Assembly: GCF_001580455.1 (NCBI RefSeq)
Contig: NZ_CP010951.1
Span: 4,303,001 to 4,367,000 of the forward strand
Direction: 5' to 3'
Length of the DNA: 64,000 nt
From: Ramlibacter tataouinensis
Lineage (GTDB): Bacteria; Pseudomonadota; Gammaproteobacteria; Burkholderiales; Burkholderiaceae_C
Notes under the pieces: generated by a model
What the model was told of the DNA's origin: nothing
Seen by the model: the letters and a program-made list of their open reading frames with translations, nothing else
The model's database searches: none
Part shown: positions 54,678 to 64,000 of the stretch, piece after piece
How the letters are laid out: each line of letters opens with the position of its first letter
How positions within the stretch are numbered: position 1 is the first letter of the stretch
Made by a program: the position numbers and the translations under genes

Positions 54678-54794
54678 CAGTGTGGCCTCCAAGCGGGCCC
54701 GCCGTAGCGGGCGGTTCTTCGTATGAGGCTGGCTGGGCGCACGTGACGTCGTGCGAATGATGGCTGGCCGGTTAGCCAGCGAGTCTATGTCAAA

Positions 54795-54809
54795 TGAGAA
54801 TGATTTGCA
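54795..54809 (-). promoter_or_regulatory. Fur box upstream of the second TonB receptor
   Basis: TGAGAAT-G-ATTTGCA matches TGATAATnATTATCA at 11 of 14 positions and should control the receptor-piuC-oxidase operon on the minus strand. The 215-bp gap to bfr holds no other site I can support. Confidence 0.65.
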
Positions 54810-54892
54810 TCAAGAATTGAACGCGACGTGGCATTCGAGCCACGGGCTGCGCGTTCCAGGAAGCGGCGAAGGAGCCCGAAGGACCGCGGACG

Positions 54893-55375
54893 CTAGTCTT
54901 CGCCGCCTTCGCCCATCTGGGACTGCAGGTAGTTCTGCAAGCCCACCTTGCCCAACAGATCCAGCTGCGTCTCGAGGTAGTCGATGTGCTCCTCGGTGTC
55001 CTCGAGGATGTGCTGCAGGATCTCGCGCGACACATAGTCGCGCACCGTCTCGCAATGCGCGACGCCGTCCTTGAGGGTGGCCTGCGCGCCGCGCTCGCTG
55101 CGCAGGTCGCATTCGAGCACCTCGGGGACGTTCTCGCCGATCAGGAGCTTGCCCAGGTCCTGCAGGTTGGGCAGGCCCTCGAGCACCAGGATGCGCTCCA
55201 TCAGGCGATCGGCGTGCTTCATCTCGCCGATCGATTCCTCGTATTCGCGCTTGGCCAGCTTGTCCAGGCCCCAGTGCTTGAGGATGCGGTAGTGCAGGAA
55301 GTACTGGCTGGTGGCCGTGAGCTCGTTCTTGAGCTGCGCCTGCAGGTGCTTGATGACGATCGGATCGCCTTGCAT
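54893..55375 (-). CDS. bfr: Bacterioferritin
   Basis: 160-residue four-helix iron-storage subunit forming a haem-containing 24-mer. By E. coli numbering, which aligns without gaps, ferroxidase ligands E18, E51, H54, E94 and H130 and the haem ligand M52 are kept, but position 127 is Thr (EDTEEH) instead of Glu. The ATG has GGGAG 5-6 nt upstream. Its release partner bfd is in the tonB operon. No Fur box is seen before it, as expected for a gene needed when iron is plentiful. Confidence 0.95.
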   Translation of the reverse strand: MQGDPIVIKHLQAQLKNELTATSQYFLHYRILKHWGLDKLAKREYEESIGEMKHADRLMERILVLEGLPNLQDLGKLLIGENVPEVLECDLRSERGAQATLKDGVAHCETVRDYVSREILQHILEDTEEHIDYLETQLDLLGKVGLQNYLQSQMGEGGED

Positions 55376-55443
55376 TTTGGCTCCCGGGAAGGTGGCTCGC
55401 ATTTTGACGCAAGCCGCCCGTCCGCGGGAGATCAAGTTTCGGC

Positions 55444-56988
55444 TCAGCTTCGCATCAGGTGCTCGAAGGCCCCGAGTGCGGCCTTGGCGCCGTCGCCGGC
55501 GGCGATGATGATCTGCTTGAAGGGGACCGTCGTCGCATCCCCCGCCGCAAACACGCCCGGCACCGAAGTCTGTCCCTTGGCATCCACGATGATCTCGCCG
55601 TGCCGTGACAGCTCCAACGTACCCTTCAACCATTCGGTGTTGGGTACCAGGCCGATCTGGACGAACACGCCTTCCAGCTCGACTCGCTTCTCCTCGCCGC
55701 TCGCGCGGTCGCTGTAGGTCAGGGCGGAGACCTTCTGGTCGCCGGTGATGGCGGTGGTCTGGGCGTTCACGAGCACCGTGACATTGGGCAGGCTGCGCAG
55801 CTTGCGCTGCAGCACTTCGTCGGCGCGCAGCCGGGTGTCGAACTCGATCAGCGTGACATGGGCCACGATGCCCGCCAGGTCGATCGCCGCCTCGACGCCG
55901 GAGTTGCCGCCGCCGATCACGGCGACGCGCTTGCCCTTGAACAGCGGACCGTCGCAGTGCGGGCAATAGGCCACGCCCTTGTTCTTGAATTCTTTCTCGC
56001 CGGGCACGTTGATGTTGCGCCAGCGCGCGCCGGTGGAGATCACGACCGACTTCGACTTCACGATGGCGCCGCTTGCCAGCTCCACCTCGAACAGGCCCGC
56101 GACCGGCTTGAGTGCCTTGGCGCGCTGCAGGTTCATGATGTCCACGTCGTAGTTGCGCACGTGCTCCTCGAGCGCCAGCGCGAACTTCGGGCCTTCGGTT
56201 TCCTTCACCGAGATGAAGTTCTCGATGCCCAGGGTGTCGAGCACCTGGCCGCCGAAGCGCTCGGAGGCCACGCCTGTGCGGATGCCCTTGCGCGCCGCGT
56301 ACACCGCGGCCGCTGCGCCGGCCGGGCCGCCGCCGACGATCAGCACGTCGAACGGGTCCTTTTCGGCGATCTTCTTCGCCTCGCGCTCGGCGCCCGAGGT
56401 GTCGATGCGGGCGAGAATTTCCTCCAGCGTCATGCGGCCGTTGCCGAACATGGTGCCGTTCAGGAACACCGTGGGCACGCCCATGATCTCGCGCGCCTTG
56501 ATCTCGTCCTGGAAGGTGCCGCCCTCGATCATGGTCGCCTTGATGCGCGAGTTCTGGATCGCCATCAGGTTGAGTGCCTGCACCACGTCCGGGCAGTTGT
56601 GGCAGGTGAGAGAAACGTAGACCTCGAACTCGAAGTCGCCCTCGAGCGCCCGGATCTGCTCCAGCACGGCCGCGTCCACCTTGGGCGGGTAGCCGCCCGC
56701 TTGCAGCAGCGCGAGCACCAGCGAGGTGAATTCATGGCCCATGGGCAGCCCGGCGAAGCGCACGCGCGGCGTCTCGCCGGCTGCGCCGACCGAGAACGAG
56801 GGCGTGCGGTGCGCGACGCCCTGGGTCTCGCTGATCTTCATCAGCGGTGAGGCGGCGGCGATGTCTTGCAGCAGCGCCCGCATCTCTGCCGAAGCCGGCG
56901 TGTCATCCAGCGACGCAACCAGTTCCACCGGCTGCGAAATGCGCTGCAGATAAGCGCTGAGCTGGGCTTGGGTGTTGGTATCGAGCAT
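55444..56988 (-). CDS. ahpF: Alkyl hydroperoxide reductase subunit F
   Basis: 514-residue flavoprotein disulfide reductase that recharges AhpC with NADH. Two thioredoxin-like folds at the N-terminus hold the active CHNC (about 129-132); the FAD/NAD domains hold VGGGPAGAAAAVYAARKG, the redox CPHC (about 341-344) and IGGGNSGVEAAIDLAG. Length equals the family norm. It is downstream of ahpC on the same strand, separated by a terminator and 43-bp repeats. Confidence 0.97.
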   Translation of the reverse strand: MLDTNTQAQLSAYLQRISQPVELVASLDDTPASAEMRALLQDIAAASPLMKISETQGVAHRTPSFSVGAAGETPRVRFAGLPMGHEFTSLVLALLQAGGYPPKVDAAVLEQIRALEGDFEFEVYVSLTCHNCPDVVQALNLMAIQNSRIKATMIEGGTFQDEIKAREIMGVPTVFLNGTMFGNGRMTLEEILARIDTSGAEREAKKIAEKDPFDVLIVGGGPAGAAAAVYAARKGIRTGVASERFGGQVLDTLGIENFISVKETEGPKFALALEEHVRNYDVDIMNLQRAKALKPVAGLFEVELASGAIVKSKSVVISTGARWRNINVPGEKEFKNKGVAYCPHCDGPLFKGKRVAVIGGGNSGVEAAIDLAGIVAHVTLIEFDTRLRADEVLQRKLRSLPNVTVLVNAQTTAITGDQKVSALTYSDRASGEEKRVELEGVFVQIGLVPNTEWLKGTLELSRHGEIIVDAKGQTSVPGVFAAGDATTVPFKQIIIAAGDGAKAALGAFEHLMRS

Positions 56989-57032
56989 GCGAACTCCTCC
57001 CGATGTCGATCGGATTAGCTGTGGTGGAGGGG

Positions 57033-57066
57033 AAAAAAAGGCCCGGTGCGTGCGCGCCGGGCCTTT
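57033..57066 (-). terminator. Strong hairpin terminator between ahpC and ahpF
   Basis: GGCCCGGTGCG (57040-57050) pairs with CGCGCCGGGCC (57053-57063) at 10 of 11 positions plus a wobble; on the minus strand it is followed by T7 (57039-57033). It lies about 115 nt past the ahpC stop and 45 nt before the ahpF start, so it should limit read-through into ahpF. Confidence 0.8.
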
Positions 57067-57160
57067 GTGGCGTCAGCCAAAAAGGGCTCAGCAACAGCGC
57101 CAGGCCTTTGTGGCGTCGGCCAACAAAGGCTCGGCAACAGCGCCGGGCCTTGTCGGCGCG
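57061..57160 (-). repeat. 43-bp tandem repeat with hairpin potential between ahpC and ahpF
   Basis: The unit GCCTTTGTGGCGTC starts at 57061 and 57104 (period 43), with a partial third copy at 57147. Each unit holds complementary arms GCCTTTGTGGC and GCCAACAAAGGC, so each can fold as a hairpin, stacked next to the terminator. Copies differ at a few bases. Confidence 0.75.
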
Positions 57161-57177
57161 AGGCCGTGGGTCAGGAC

Positions 57178-57750
57178 TTAGATCTTGCCGACCAGGTCCA
57201 GCGAGGGCTTGAGCGTCTTCTCGCCTTCGCTCCACTTGGCGGGGCACACCTCGCCCGGGTGGGCGGCGACGTACTGCGCGGCCTTCACGCGGCGCAGGGT
57301 TTCCTTGGCGTCGCGGCCGATGCCGTTGTCGTGCACTTCGATGGTCTTGATGCGGCCCTGCGGATCGATCACGAAAGTGCCGCGCAGCGCCAGGCCGGCA
57401 TCCTCACCCTCGGTGATCAGCACCTGGAAGAAACGGGCCAGCTGCTGGCTCGGATCGCCCACCAGCGGGTACTGGACCTTCTTGATGGTGTCGGACGTGT
57501 CGTGCCAGGCCTTGTGCGTGAAGTGCGTGTCGGTGGAAACGCCGTAGATTTCCACGCCCAGGCGCCTGAACTCATCGTAGTTGTCGGCGAGGTCGCCCAG
57601 CTCGGTCGGGCAGACGAAGGTGAAGTCTGCCGGGTAGAACACCACGACGGACCACTTGCCGCGGAAGTTCTCTTCCGTGACCGGCACGAACTTGCCGTTG
57701 TGGTACGCGGTGGCCTGGAAGGCCGGGACTTGGGTGTTGATCAAAGACAT
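57178..57750 (-). CDS. ahpC: Alkyl hydroperoxide reductase subunit C (2-Cys peroxiredoxin)
   Basis: 190-residue AhpC that reduces H2O2, organic peroxides and peroxynitrite. The peroxidatic Cys is in ADFTFVCPTE (about 47) and the resolving Cys in EVCPAKW (about 168). ATG 57750 (MSLINTQVP) has GAGGAA 5 nt upstream; the 27 earlier codons are unlikely. Its electron donor ahpF lies downstream. I could not identify a convincing OxyR site in the 144-bp upstream gap. Confidence 0.97.
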   Translation of the reverse strand: MSLINTQVPAFQATAYHNGKFVPVTEENFRGKWSVVVFYPADFTFVCPTELGDLADNYDEFRRLGVEIYGVSTDTHFTHKAWHDTSDTIKKVQYPLVGDPSQQLARFFQVLITEGEDAGLALRGTFVIDPQGRIKTIEVHDNGIGRDAKETLRRVKAAQYVAAHPGEVCPAKWSEGEKTLKPSLDLVGKI

Positions 57751-57894
57751 TGGTTTCCTCTCTTGAGTGTGGTTGATTGATTGCCTATGGCTATGAATTG
57801 TGACGACTCCCCCACCATCGCTCCAATTCATTGAGCCAATGGCTGACTTAGGGTCTGCCTATCGGCGCCGGTGGTGCCCGGCAGGGTGGGGTGA

Positions 57895-58716
57895 TCAGTA
57901 CTCCAGCCGCTCCGGCCGGATTTCCTGAAGGATGGTGGTGGCGATCTCTTCGATCGACTTGGTGGTGGTGCTGAGCCACCGGATGCCGGCGCGCCGCATC
58001 ATGGCCTCGGCCTCGGCCACCTCCATGCGGCAGTTCTGGATCGAGGCATAGCGCGAATTGGGGCGGCGCTCGTTGCGGATCTCGGACAGGCGGTCCGGCT
58101 GGATGGTCAGGCCGAAGATCTTCTTGCGGTGCGGCACGAGCGCGCCGGGCAACTGCTGGCGCTCGAAGTCGTCCGGGATCAGCGGGTAGTTCGCTGCCTT
58201 CAGGCCGTATTGCATGGCCAGGTAGAGCGAAGTCGGGGTCTTGCCGCTGCGGCTGACGCCCACCAGGATCACGTCGGCCTGCGCCAGGTCGGTGTTGGAC
58301 TGGCCGTCGTCATGCGCCAAGCTGAAATTGATGGCTTCGATCCGGTCGTGATAGGCCTTGCTCTTGCTCACGTCCGAGAAGCGCCCGATGCGGTGGTTCG
58401 ACTTGAGTCCCAGCTCGATCTCCAGCGGACGTACGAAGGTGCCGAACATGTCCAGCAGCATCCCCCGGCAGCCGCCTTCGATGACGCCCAGGATCTCGGT
58501 ATTGACCAGGGTCGTGAAGACCAGCGGCTTGATGCCCTCGAGCTCGGCCGTATGGTTGACCTGCCGCACCACTTGGTGGGCCTTGTCGACGGTGTCCACG
58601 AAGGGCAGCCGCACGTGGCGGGGCTTGAACTCGAACTGCGCCAGGATGGCGTTGCCGAAGGTCTCCGCGGTGATGCCAGTGCCGTCGGAGATGAAGAAGA
58701 CCGTGCGCGTATGCAT
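57895..58716 (-). CDS. ppsR: PEP synthase regulatory protein (kinase/pyrophosphorylase, DUF299)
   Basis: 273-residue bifunctional regulator that inactivates PEP synthase by ADP-dependent phosphorylation and reactivates it by Pi-dependent pyrophosphorylysis. The P-loop VGVSRSGKTPTSLYLA (about 152-166) and the N-terminal FFISDGTGITAET are family hallmarks. It diverges from its target gene ppsA across 193 bp, the usual arrangement, so both may share a control region; I see no clear operator there. Confidence 0.95.
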   Translation of the reverse strand: MHTRTVFFISDGTGITAETFGNAILAQFEFKPRHVRLPFVDTVDKAHQVVRQVNHTAELEGIKPLVFTTLVNTEILGVIEGGCRGMLLDMFGTFVRPLEIELGLKSNHRIGRFSDVSKSKAYHDRIEAINFSLAHDDGQSNTDLAQADVILVGVSRSGKTPTSLYLAMQYGLKAANYPLIPDDFERQQLPGALVPHRKKIFGLTIQPDRLSEIRNERRPNSRYASIQNCRMEVAEAEAMMRRAGIRWLSTTTKSIEEIATTILQEIRPERLEY

Positions 58717-58909
58717 AGCGTTTTTCGTGAGGAGCGGGCGGCGCCGTGAAAAGCGGGCTGCCGCCTACAATGGCAGGGATTATCCGATCCCCCACGCGCA
58801 TGACCGCTTCCGGCCGATTCGAACAAATACAAAGCCGCGCCAGCCGTCATGCCGCCGTCCCGCTGCGCCGTCCGCGCGCACGACCGATTTCAACTTCCGG
58901 AGCTTTCCC

Positions 58910-61327
<2,418 letters not shown>

Positions 61328-61401
61328 GGATCCCCGGCTGCCCCGTCCGGTGCGGGGAATCACGGTAGACCTGCGCCTATGGGCGGTGCGATGATGCGCC
61401 C

Positions 61402-61674
61402 ATGGGTGACGCCGAGGCACAGGAGAAACACGACCCGCGGGTGCTCGCGCTCAAGGCGGCGCTGCTCACGGTCTGGGCGCTGATCACCTTCGTGTTCTGC
61501 TTTTTTGCCCGCGATCTGCAGTTCATGATGGGCCCGTGGCCGTTCGGCTACTGGATGGCGGCGCAAGGTGCGGTGCTGCTGTTCATCCTGATCGTTGCCT
61601 TCTATGCCGCGGTCATGAAGCGGCTGGCGCCGGACGACGGGCTGCCCACGCCACCGGGGCGCACCGATGTCTGA
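61402..61674 (+). CDS. DUF4212 small subunit of sodium:solute symporter
   Basis: 90-residue membrane protein with two helices (about 17-40 and 48-72) and the DUF4212 pattern (VWALITFVFCFFARDLQF, then WPFGYWMAAQGAVLLFILIVAFYA). It forms a pair with the large symporter gene, which it overlaps by 8 bp, and is thought to be its small subunit. It follows ppsA by 74 bp, suggesting carboxylate uptake linked to gluconeogenesis. Confidence 0.92.
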   Translation: MGDAEAQEKHDPRVLALKAALLTVWALITFVFCFFARDLQFMMGPWPFGYWMAAQGAVLLFILIVAFYAAVMKRLAPDDGLPTPPGRTDV

Positions 61675-63766
61675 CTCGGCAGCCTACGCCGCCTACAAGC
61701 GACGGCTGCACCGCACCCTCGCCATCTACATCGCCGGCCTGCTCGCCTTCCTGCTGCTCATGGCCTGGGCCGAGCGCAGCGGCCTGTCGCGCTTCTGGCT
61801 CGGCCCGATCTTCATGTTCTCCTCGGTCATGATGTACGCGGCCATCGGCATCTACGGTCGCACCTCAGACCCGGAGGAGTACTACGTGGCCGGCCGGCGC
61901 ATCCCGCCCATGTACAACGGCATGGCCACCGCCGCCGACTGGATGAGCGCCGCCTCCTTCATCAGCATGGCCGGCGGCCTGTACCTCCAGGGCTTCGGCG
62001 GCACCGAGGCGCAGGCGGGCGGCCTGGCCTACGTCATGGGCTGGACCGGCGGCTTCTGCCTGGTGGCCCTGCTGGTCGCGCCGCACCTGCGGCGCCTGAA
62101 CCTGTACACCGTGCCTGACTATTTCAGCGTGCGCTACGGCGGCCGCTGGCCGCGCGTGATCGCGGCGCTGGCGGCGATGCTCTGCTCCTTCATCTACGTG
62201 ATCGCGCAGATCTACGGCATCGGCCTGATCGCCTCCCGGCTCACCGGCGTGCAATTCGAGATCGGCATCCTGCTCGGGCTGGGCGGCGTGCTGCTTTGCT
62301 CCTTCCTCGGCGGCATGCGCGCCATCACCTGGACCCAGGTGGCGCAATACATCGTGCTGCTGCTGGCCTTTTTGATCCCGGTGTCCTGGCTGGCCTACAA
62401 GCAGCTCGGCAACCCGGCTGCGCCCATCGTCTACGGCTTGCAGCTCGAGAAGATCGCCGGGATGGAGGACAAGCTGGCGAACGATCCGGCGGAGCGCGAA
62501 GTGGCCGCGATCTTCCTCAAGCGCGCCAAGGAGTACGAGGCGCGGCTGGCCGACATCGAGGGGGCCTTGCGGCGCGAGCGGACGCAGGCCCAGGAGCGGG
62601 TGCGCAAGCTGAAGGCGCAGGGCGCCGATTCGGCCGTGATCGTGCAGGCCAACCGCGAGCTGGCCGCGCTGCCTAAGGATGTTGCGACGGCGCGGGAGCG
62701 CTGGACCCGCGCCATGCAGGAAAGCTACGAGCGCGCCAAGCCGCTGGGCGGGCTCCCGCAGCACAGCCGACCGTTCGCGGGCGACCCCAACGGCTCGGCG
62801 CAGGAACAGGAGGCCTTCGAGCTGTCCCGGCGCAATTTCCTGGCGCTGATGTTCGTCCTCATGGTCGGGACCGCGGGCCTGCCGCACCTGCTCACGCGCT
62901 ACTACACGACACCCACCGTCGCCGAGGCCCGCTCGTCGGTCGCCTGGTCGCTGTTCTTCATCGCGCTGGTTTACCTGGCCGCTCCGGCGCTGGCCGTTCT
63001 GGTGAAGTTCGAGGTGATGAGCAACCTGGTGGGAAGCAGCTTCGATTCGCTGCCGCCCTGGATCGCCCAATGGGCCAAGGTGGACGGCTCACTGATCTCG
63101 GTGGCGGACGTCAACGGCGACCGCACGCTGCAGTGGGGCGAGATCCGGCTGGGGGCGGACATGATCATGCTGGCGACGCCCGAACTGGGCGGATTGCCCT
63201 ATGTCATCTCCGGCCTGGTGGCAGCCGGCGGGCTGGCGGCGGCGCTTTCCACCGCCGACGGGCTGTTGCTGACGATCAGCAATGCCATGGTGCGGGACAT
63301 CTATTGCCACGAGATCAACCGCCATGTCGCGCCCGAGCAGCGCGTGATCCTGTCCAAGTTCGCCTTGCTCTCGGTCGCCCTGATCGCCGCGGTGGTGGCC
63401 ACGTTCAAGCCGGCCGAGATCCTGCCGCTGGTCTCGGCCTCCTTCTCGCTTGCGGCCTCGGCTTTCGTGCCGGCGATGGTGCTGGGCATCTTCTGGCCCC
63501 GCGCGAACCGCCGCGGCGCGGTGTCCGGCATGCTGGCGGGCCTGGGCGTCACGCTGTACTACCTGACGATCAACGCGCCGCCGTTCCGCGCGTTCTTCGG
63601 CATGGCGCCCGGCTACGAGCTCTGGTTCGGCATCCAGCCGGTCGCCGCTGGCGCGTTCGGCGTGCCGGTGGGCCTGGTGGTCGCGGTGGTCGTGAGCCTG
63701 GTCACCAAGCCGATCATCCAGACACCGGCGGTCGCGGTCGAACGGTCCCGCGCCTCGCTGCCTTGA
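61667..63766 (+). CDS. Sodium:solute symporter large subunit (VC_2705/ActP-like)
   Basis: 699-residue SSS-family carrier, probably for acetate or another short carboxylate. Core SSS motifs are visible (YYVAGRRIPPMYNGMATAADWMSAASFISMAG, GGLAAALSTADGLLLTISNAMVRD). Between helices about 240 and 395 is a long charged coiled-coil-like insert (rich in Arg, Glu, Ala), and residues 481-492 form DVNGDRTLQWGE, a canonical EF-hand loop pattern. The start overlaps DUF4212. An MFS gene follows on the same strand. Confidence 0.9.
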   Translation: MSDSAAYAAYKRRLHRTLAIYIAGLLAFLLLMAWAERSGLSRFWLGPIFMFSSVMMYAAIGIYGRTSDPEEYYVAGRRIPPMYNGMATAADWMSAASFISMAGGLYLQGFGGTEAQAGGLAYVMGWTGGFCLVALLVAPHLRRLNLYTVPDYFSVRYGGRWPRVIAALAAMLCSFIYVIAQIYGIGLIASRLTGVQFEIGILLGLGGVLLCSFLGGMRAITWTQVAQYIVLLLAFLIPVSWLAYKQLGNPAAPIVYGLQLEKIAGMEDKLANDPAEREVAAIFLKRAKEYEARLADIEGALRRERTQAQERVRKLKAQGADSAVIVQANRELAALPKDVATARERWTRAMQESYERAKPLGGLPQHSRPFAGDPNGSAQEQEAFELSRRNFLALMFVLMVGTAGLPHLLTRYYTTPTVAEARSSVAWSLFFIALVYLAAPALAVLVKFEVMSNLVGSSFDSLPPWIAQWAKVDGSLISVADVNGDRTLQWGEIRLGADMIMLATPELGGLPYVISGLVAAGGLAAALSTADGLLLTISNAMVRDIYCHEINRHVAPEQRVILSKFALLSVALIAAVVATFKPAEILPLVSASFSLAASAFVPAMVLGIFWPRANRRGAVSGMLAGLGVTLYYLTINAPPFRAFFGMAPGYELWFGIQPVAAGAFGVPVGLVVAVVVSLVTKPIIQTPAVAVERSRASLP

Positions 63767-63903
63767 TGAGCTGAGCTAGGGATACCCCTATCAGGGCTTG
63801 CCCGCAGGCAGCCGCCAGTGGGGGGAGCGCGCCCTCGCCGAGTCAGCTTCGCGTCAGATGGGCTGCGAACACTGGTTCTACCGATTACAACCAAGGAGAC
63901 CTC

Positions 63904-64000
63904 ATGGCGACAGCATCGACGAGCGCCGCGGCACGGGCGAATGCCTCCGCGGCACCGATGACCCGCGAAGAGAAGAAGGTGATCTTTGCCTCCTCGCTGG
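63904..64000 (+). CDS. MFS transporter (MHS family-like), N-terminal fragment cut by window end
   Basis: An ATG at 63904 with AGGAG 5 nt upstream opens a frame of 32 codons to the edge. After an Ala/Ser-rich start it reads MTREEKKVIFASSL, the usual opening before the first helix of metabolite:H+ symporters of the major facilitator superfamily. Only the start is visible, so the family call is tentative. The 137-bp gap before it shows no clear promoter. Confidence 0.55.
   Translation, partial: MATASTSAAARANASAAPMTREEKKVIFASSL

Noticed and set aside
57781..57830. CTAT tetranucleotides upstream of ahpC as an OxyR site
   Set aside because: CTATGGCTAT gives only two half-sites with the wrong spacing for the OxyR pattern, so I do not call it.

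Overview
The window is high-GC chromosomal DNA of a betaproteobacterium, most likely a Comamonadaceae member of the Burkholderiales (Ramlibacter/Variovorax type; inferred from protein flavour and gene order, not from a search). Signs are the long Lys/Ala-rich RpoD, a phasin, the surE-pcm-nlpD-rpoS and hupB-ppiD neighbourhoods, an Arg32-type EF-P beside EarP, and densely packed genes with many ATGA overlaps. I see no transposase, phage gene, CRISPR array or rRNA; this is core chromosome with one accessory-like iron block.

Layout. 1-2.5 kb: the end of a branched-chain/aromatic-type ABC transporter (livG fragment, livF) and an aldehyde dehydrogenase. 2.5-10.6 kb: a DUF2231 membrane protein, a small secreted Cys-rich protein, rpoD and dnaG, an acyl-CoA ligase and a YihY/BrkB protein. 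10.6-23.8 kb: lipoprotein gamma-glutamyltransferase, an HSD10-type SDR with a clear palindromic operator, phasin, then a run of plus-strand genes (deacetylase, thioesterase, nitroreductase, Na+/H+ antiporter, 2-hydroxyacid dehydrogenase, rmuC, MFS), a LOG-family protein, a GYF-like tail-anchored protein and a DUF3445 haem protein. 23.9-34.1 kb: efp/earP, uvrC, pgsA, EamA transporter, haloacetate dehalogenase-like hydrolase, tartrate/malate dehydrogenase, hupB, tRNA-Val, ppiD, tRNA-His. 34.2-42.3 kb: quinone oxidoreductase, the stationary-phase block surE-pcm-nlpD-rpoS, a PolB-type exonuclease, rlmD, a BI-1 protein and a GlcG-like protein.

42.3-55.4 kb is an iron block: bfd-(24-aa membrane peptide)-tonB-exbB-exbD-hemP on the minus strand, feoAB divergent on the plus strand, then two TonB-dependent siderophore receptors, a PepSY membrane protein, an FMN alpha-hydroxy-acid oxidase, PiuC and bacterioferritin. 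Closely similar Fur-box-like palindromes precede feoA and both receptors, and a weaker one precedes bfd, so the block reads as one Fur regulon: receptors and TonB/ExbBD import ferric siderophore, PepSY and oxidase/PiuC are candidates for iron release, FeoAB imports Fe2+, and Bfr/Bfd store and release it. ahpF/ahpC follow, matching the link between iron and peroxide stress.

57.9-64 kb: ppsR and ppsA diverge (PEP synthase and its regulator), followed by a DUF4212/sodium-solute symporter pair and the start of an MFS transporter cut by the window edge. Most of the window is ordinary housekeeping. The best leads are the unlisted 24-aa membrane ORF, the Fur-controlled oxidase operon, the SDR operator, the AT-hook-like RpoD tail, the hairpin repeats between ahpC and ahpF, and an EF-hand-like loop in the symporter.
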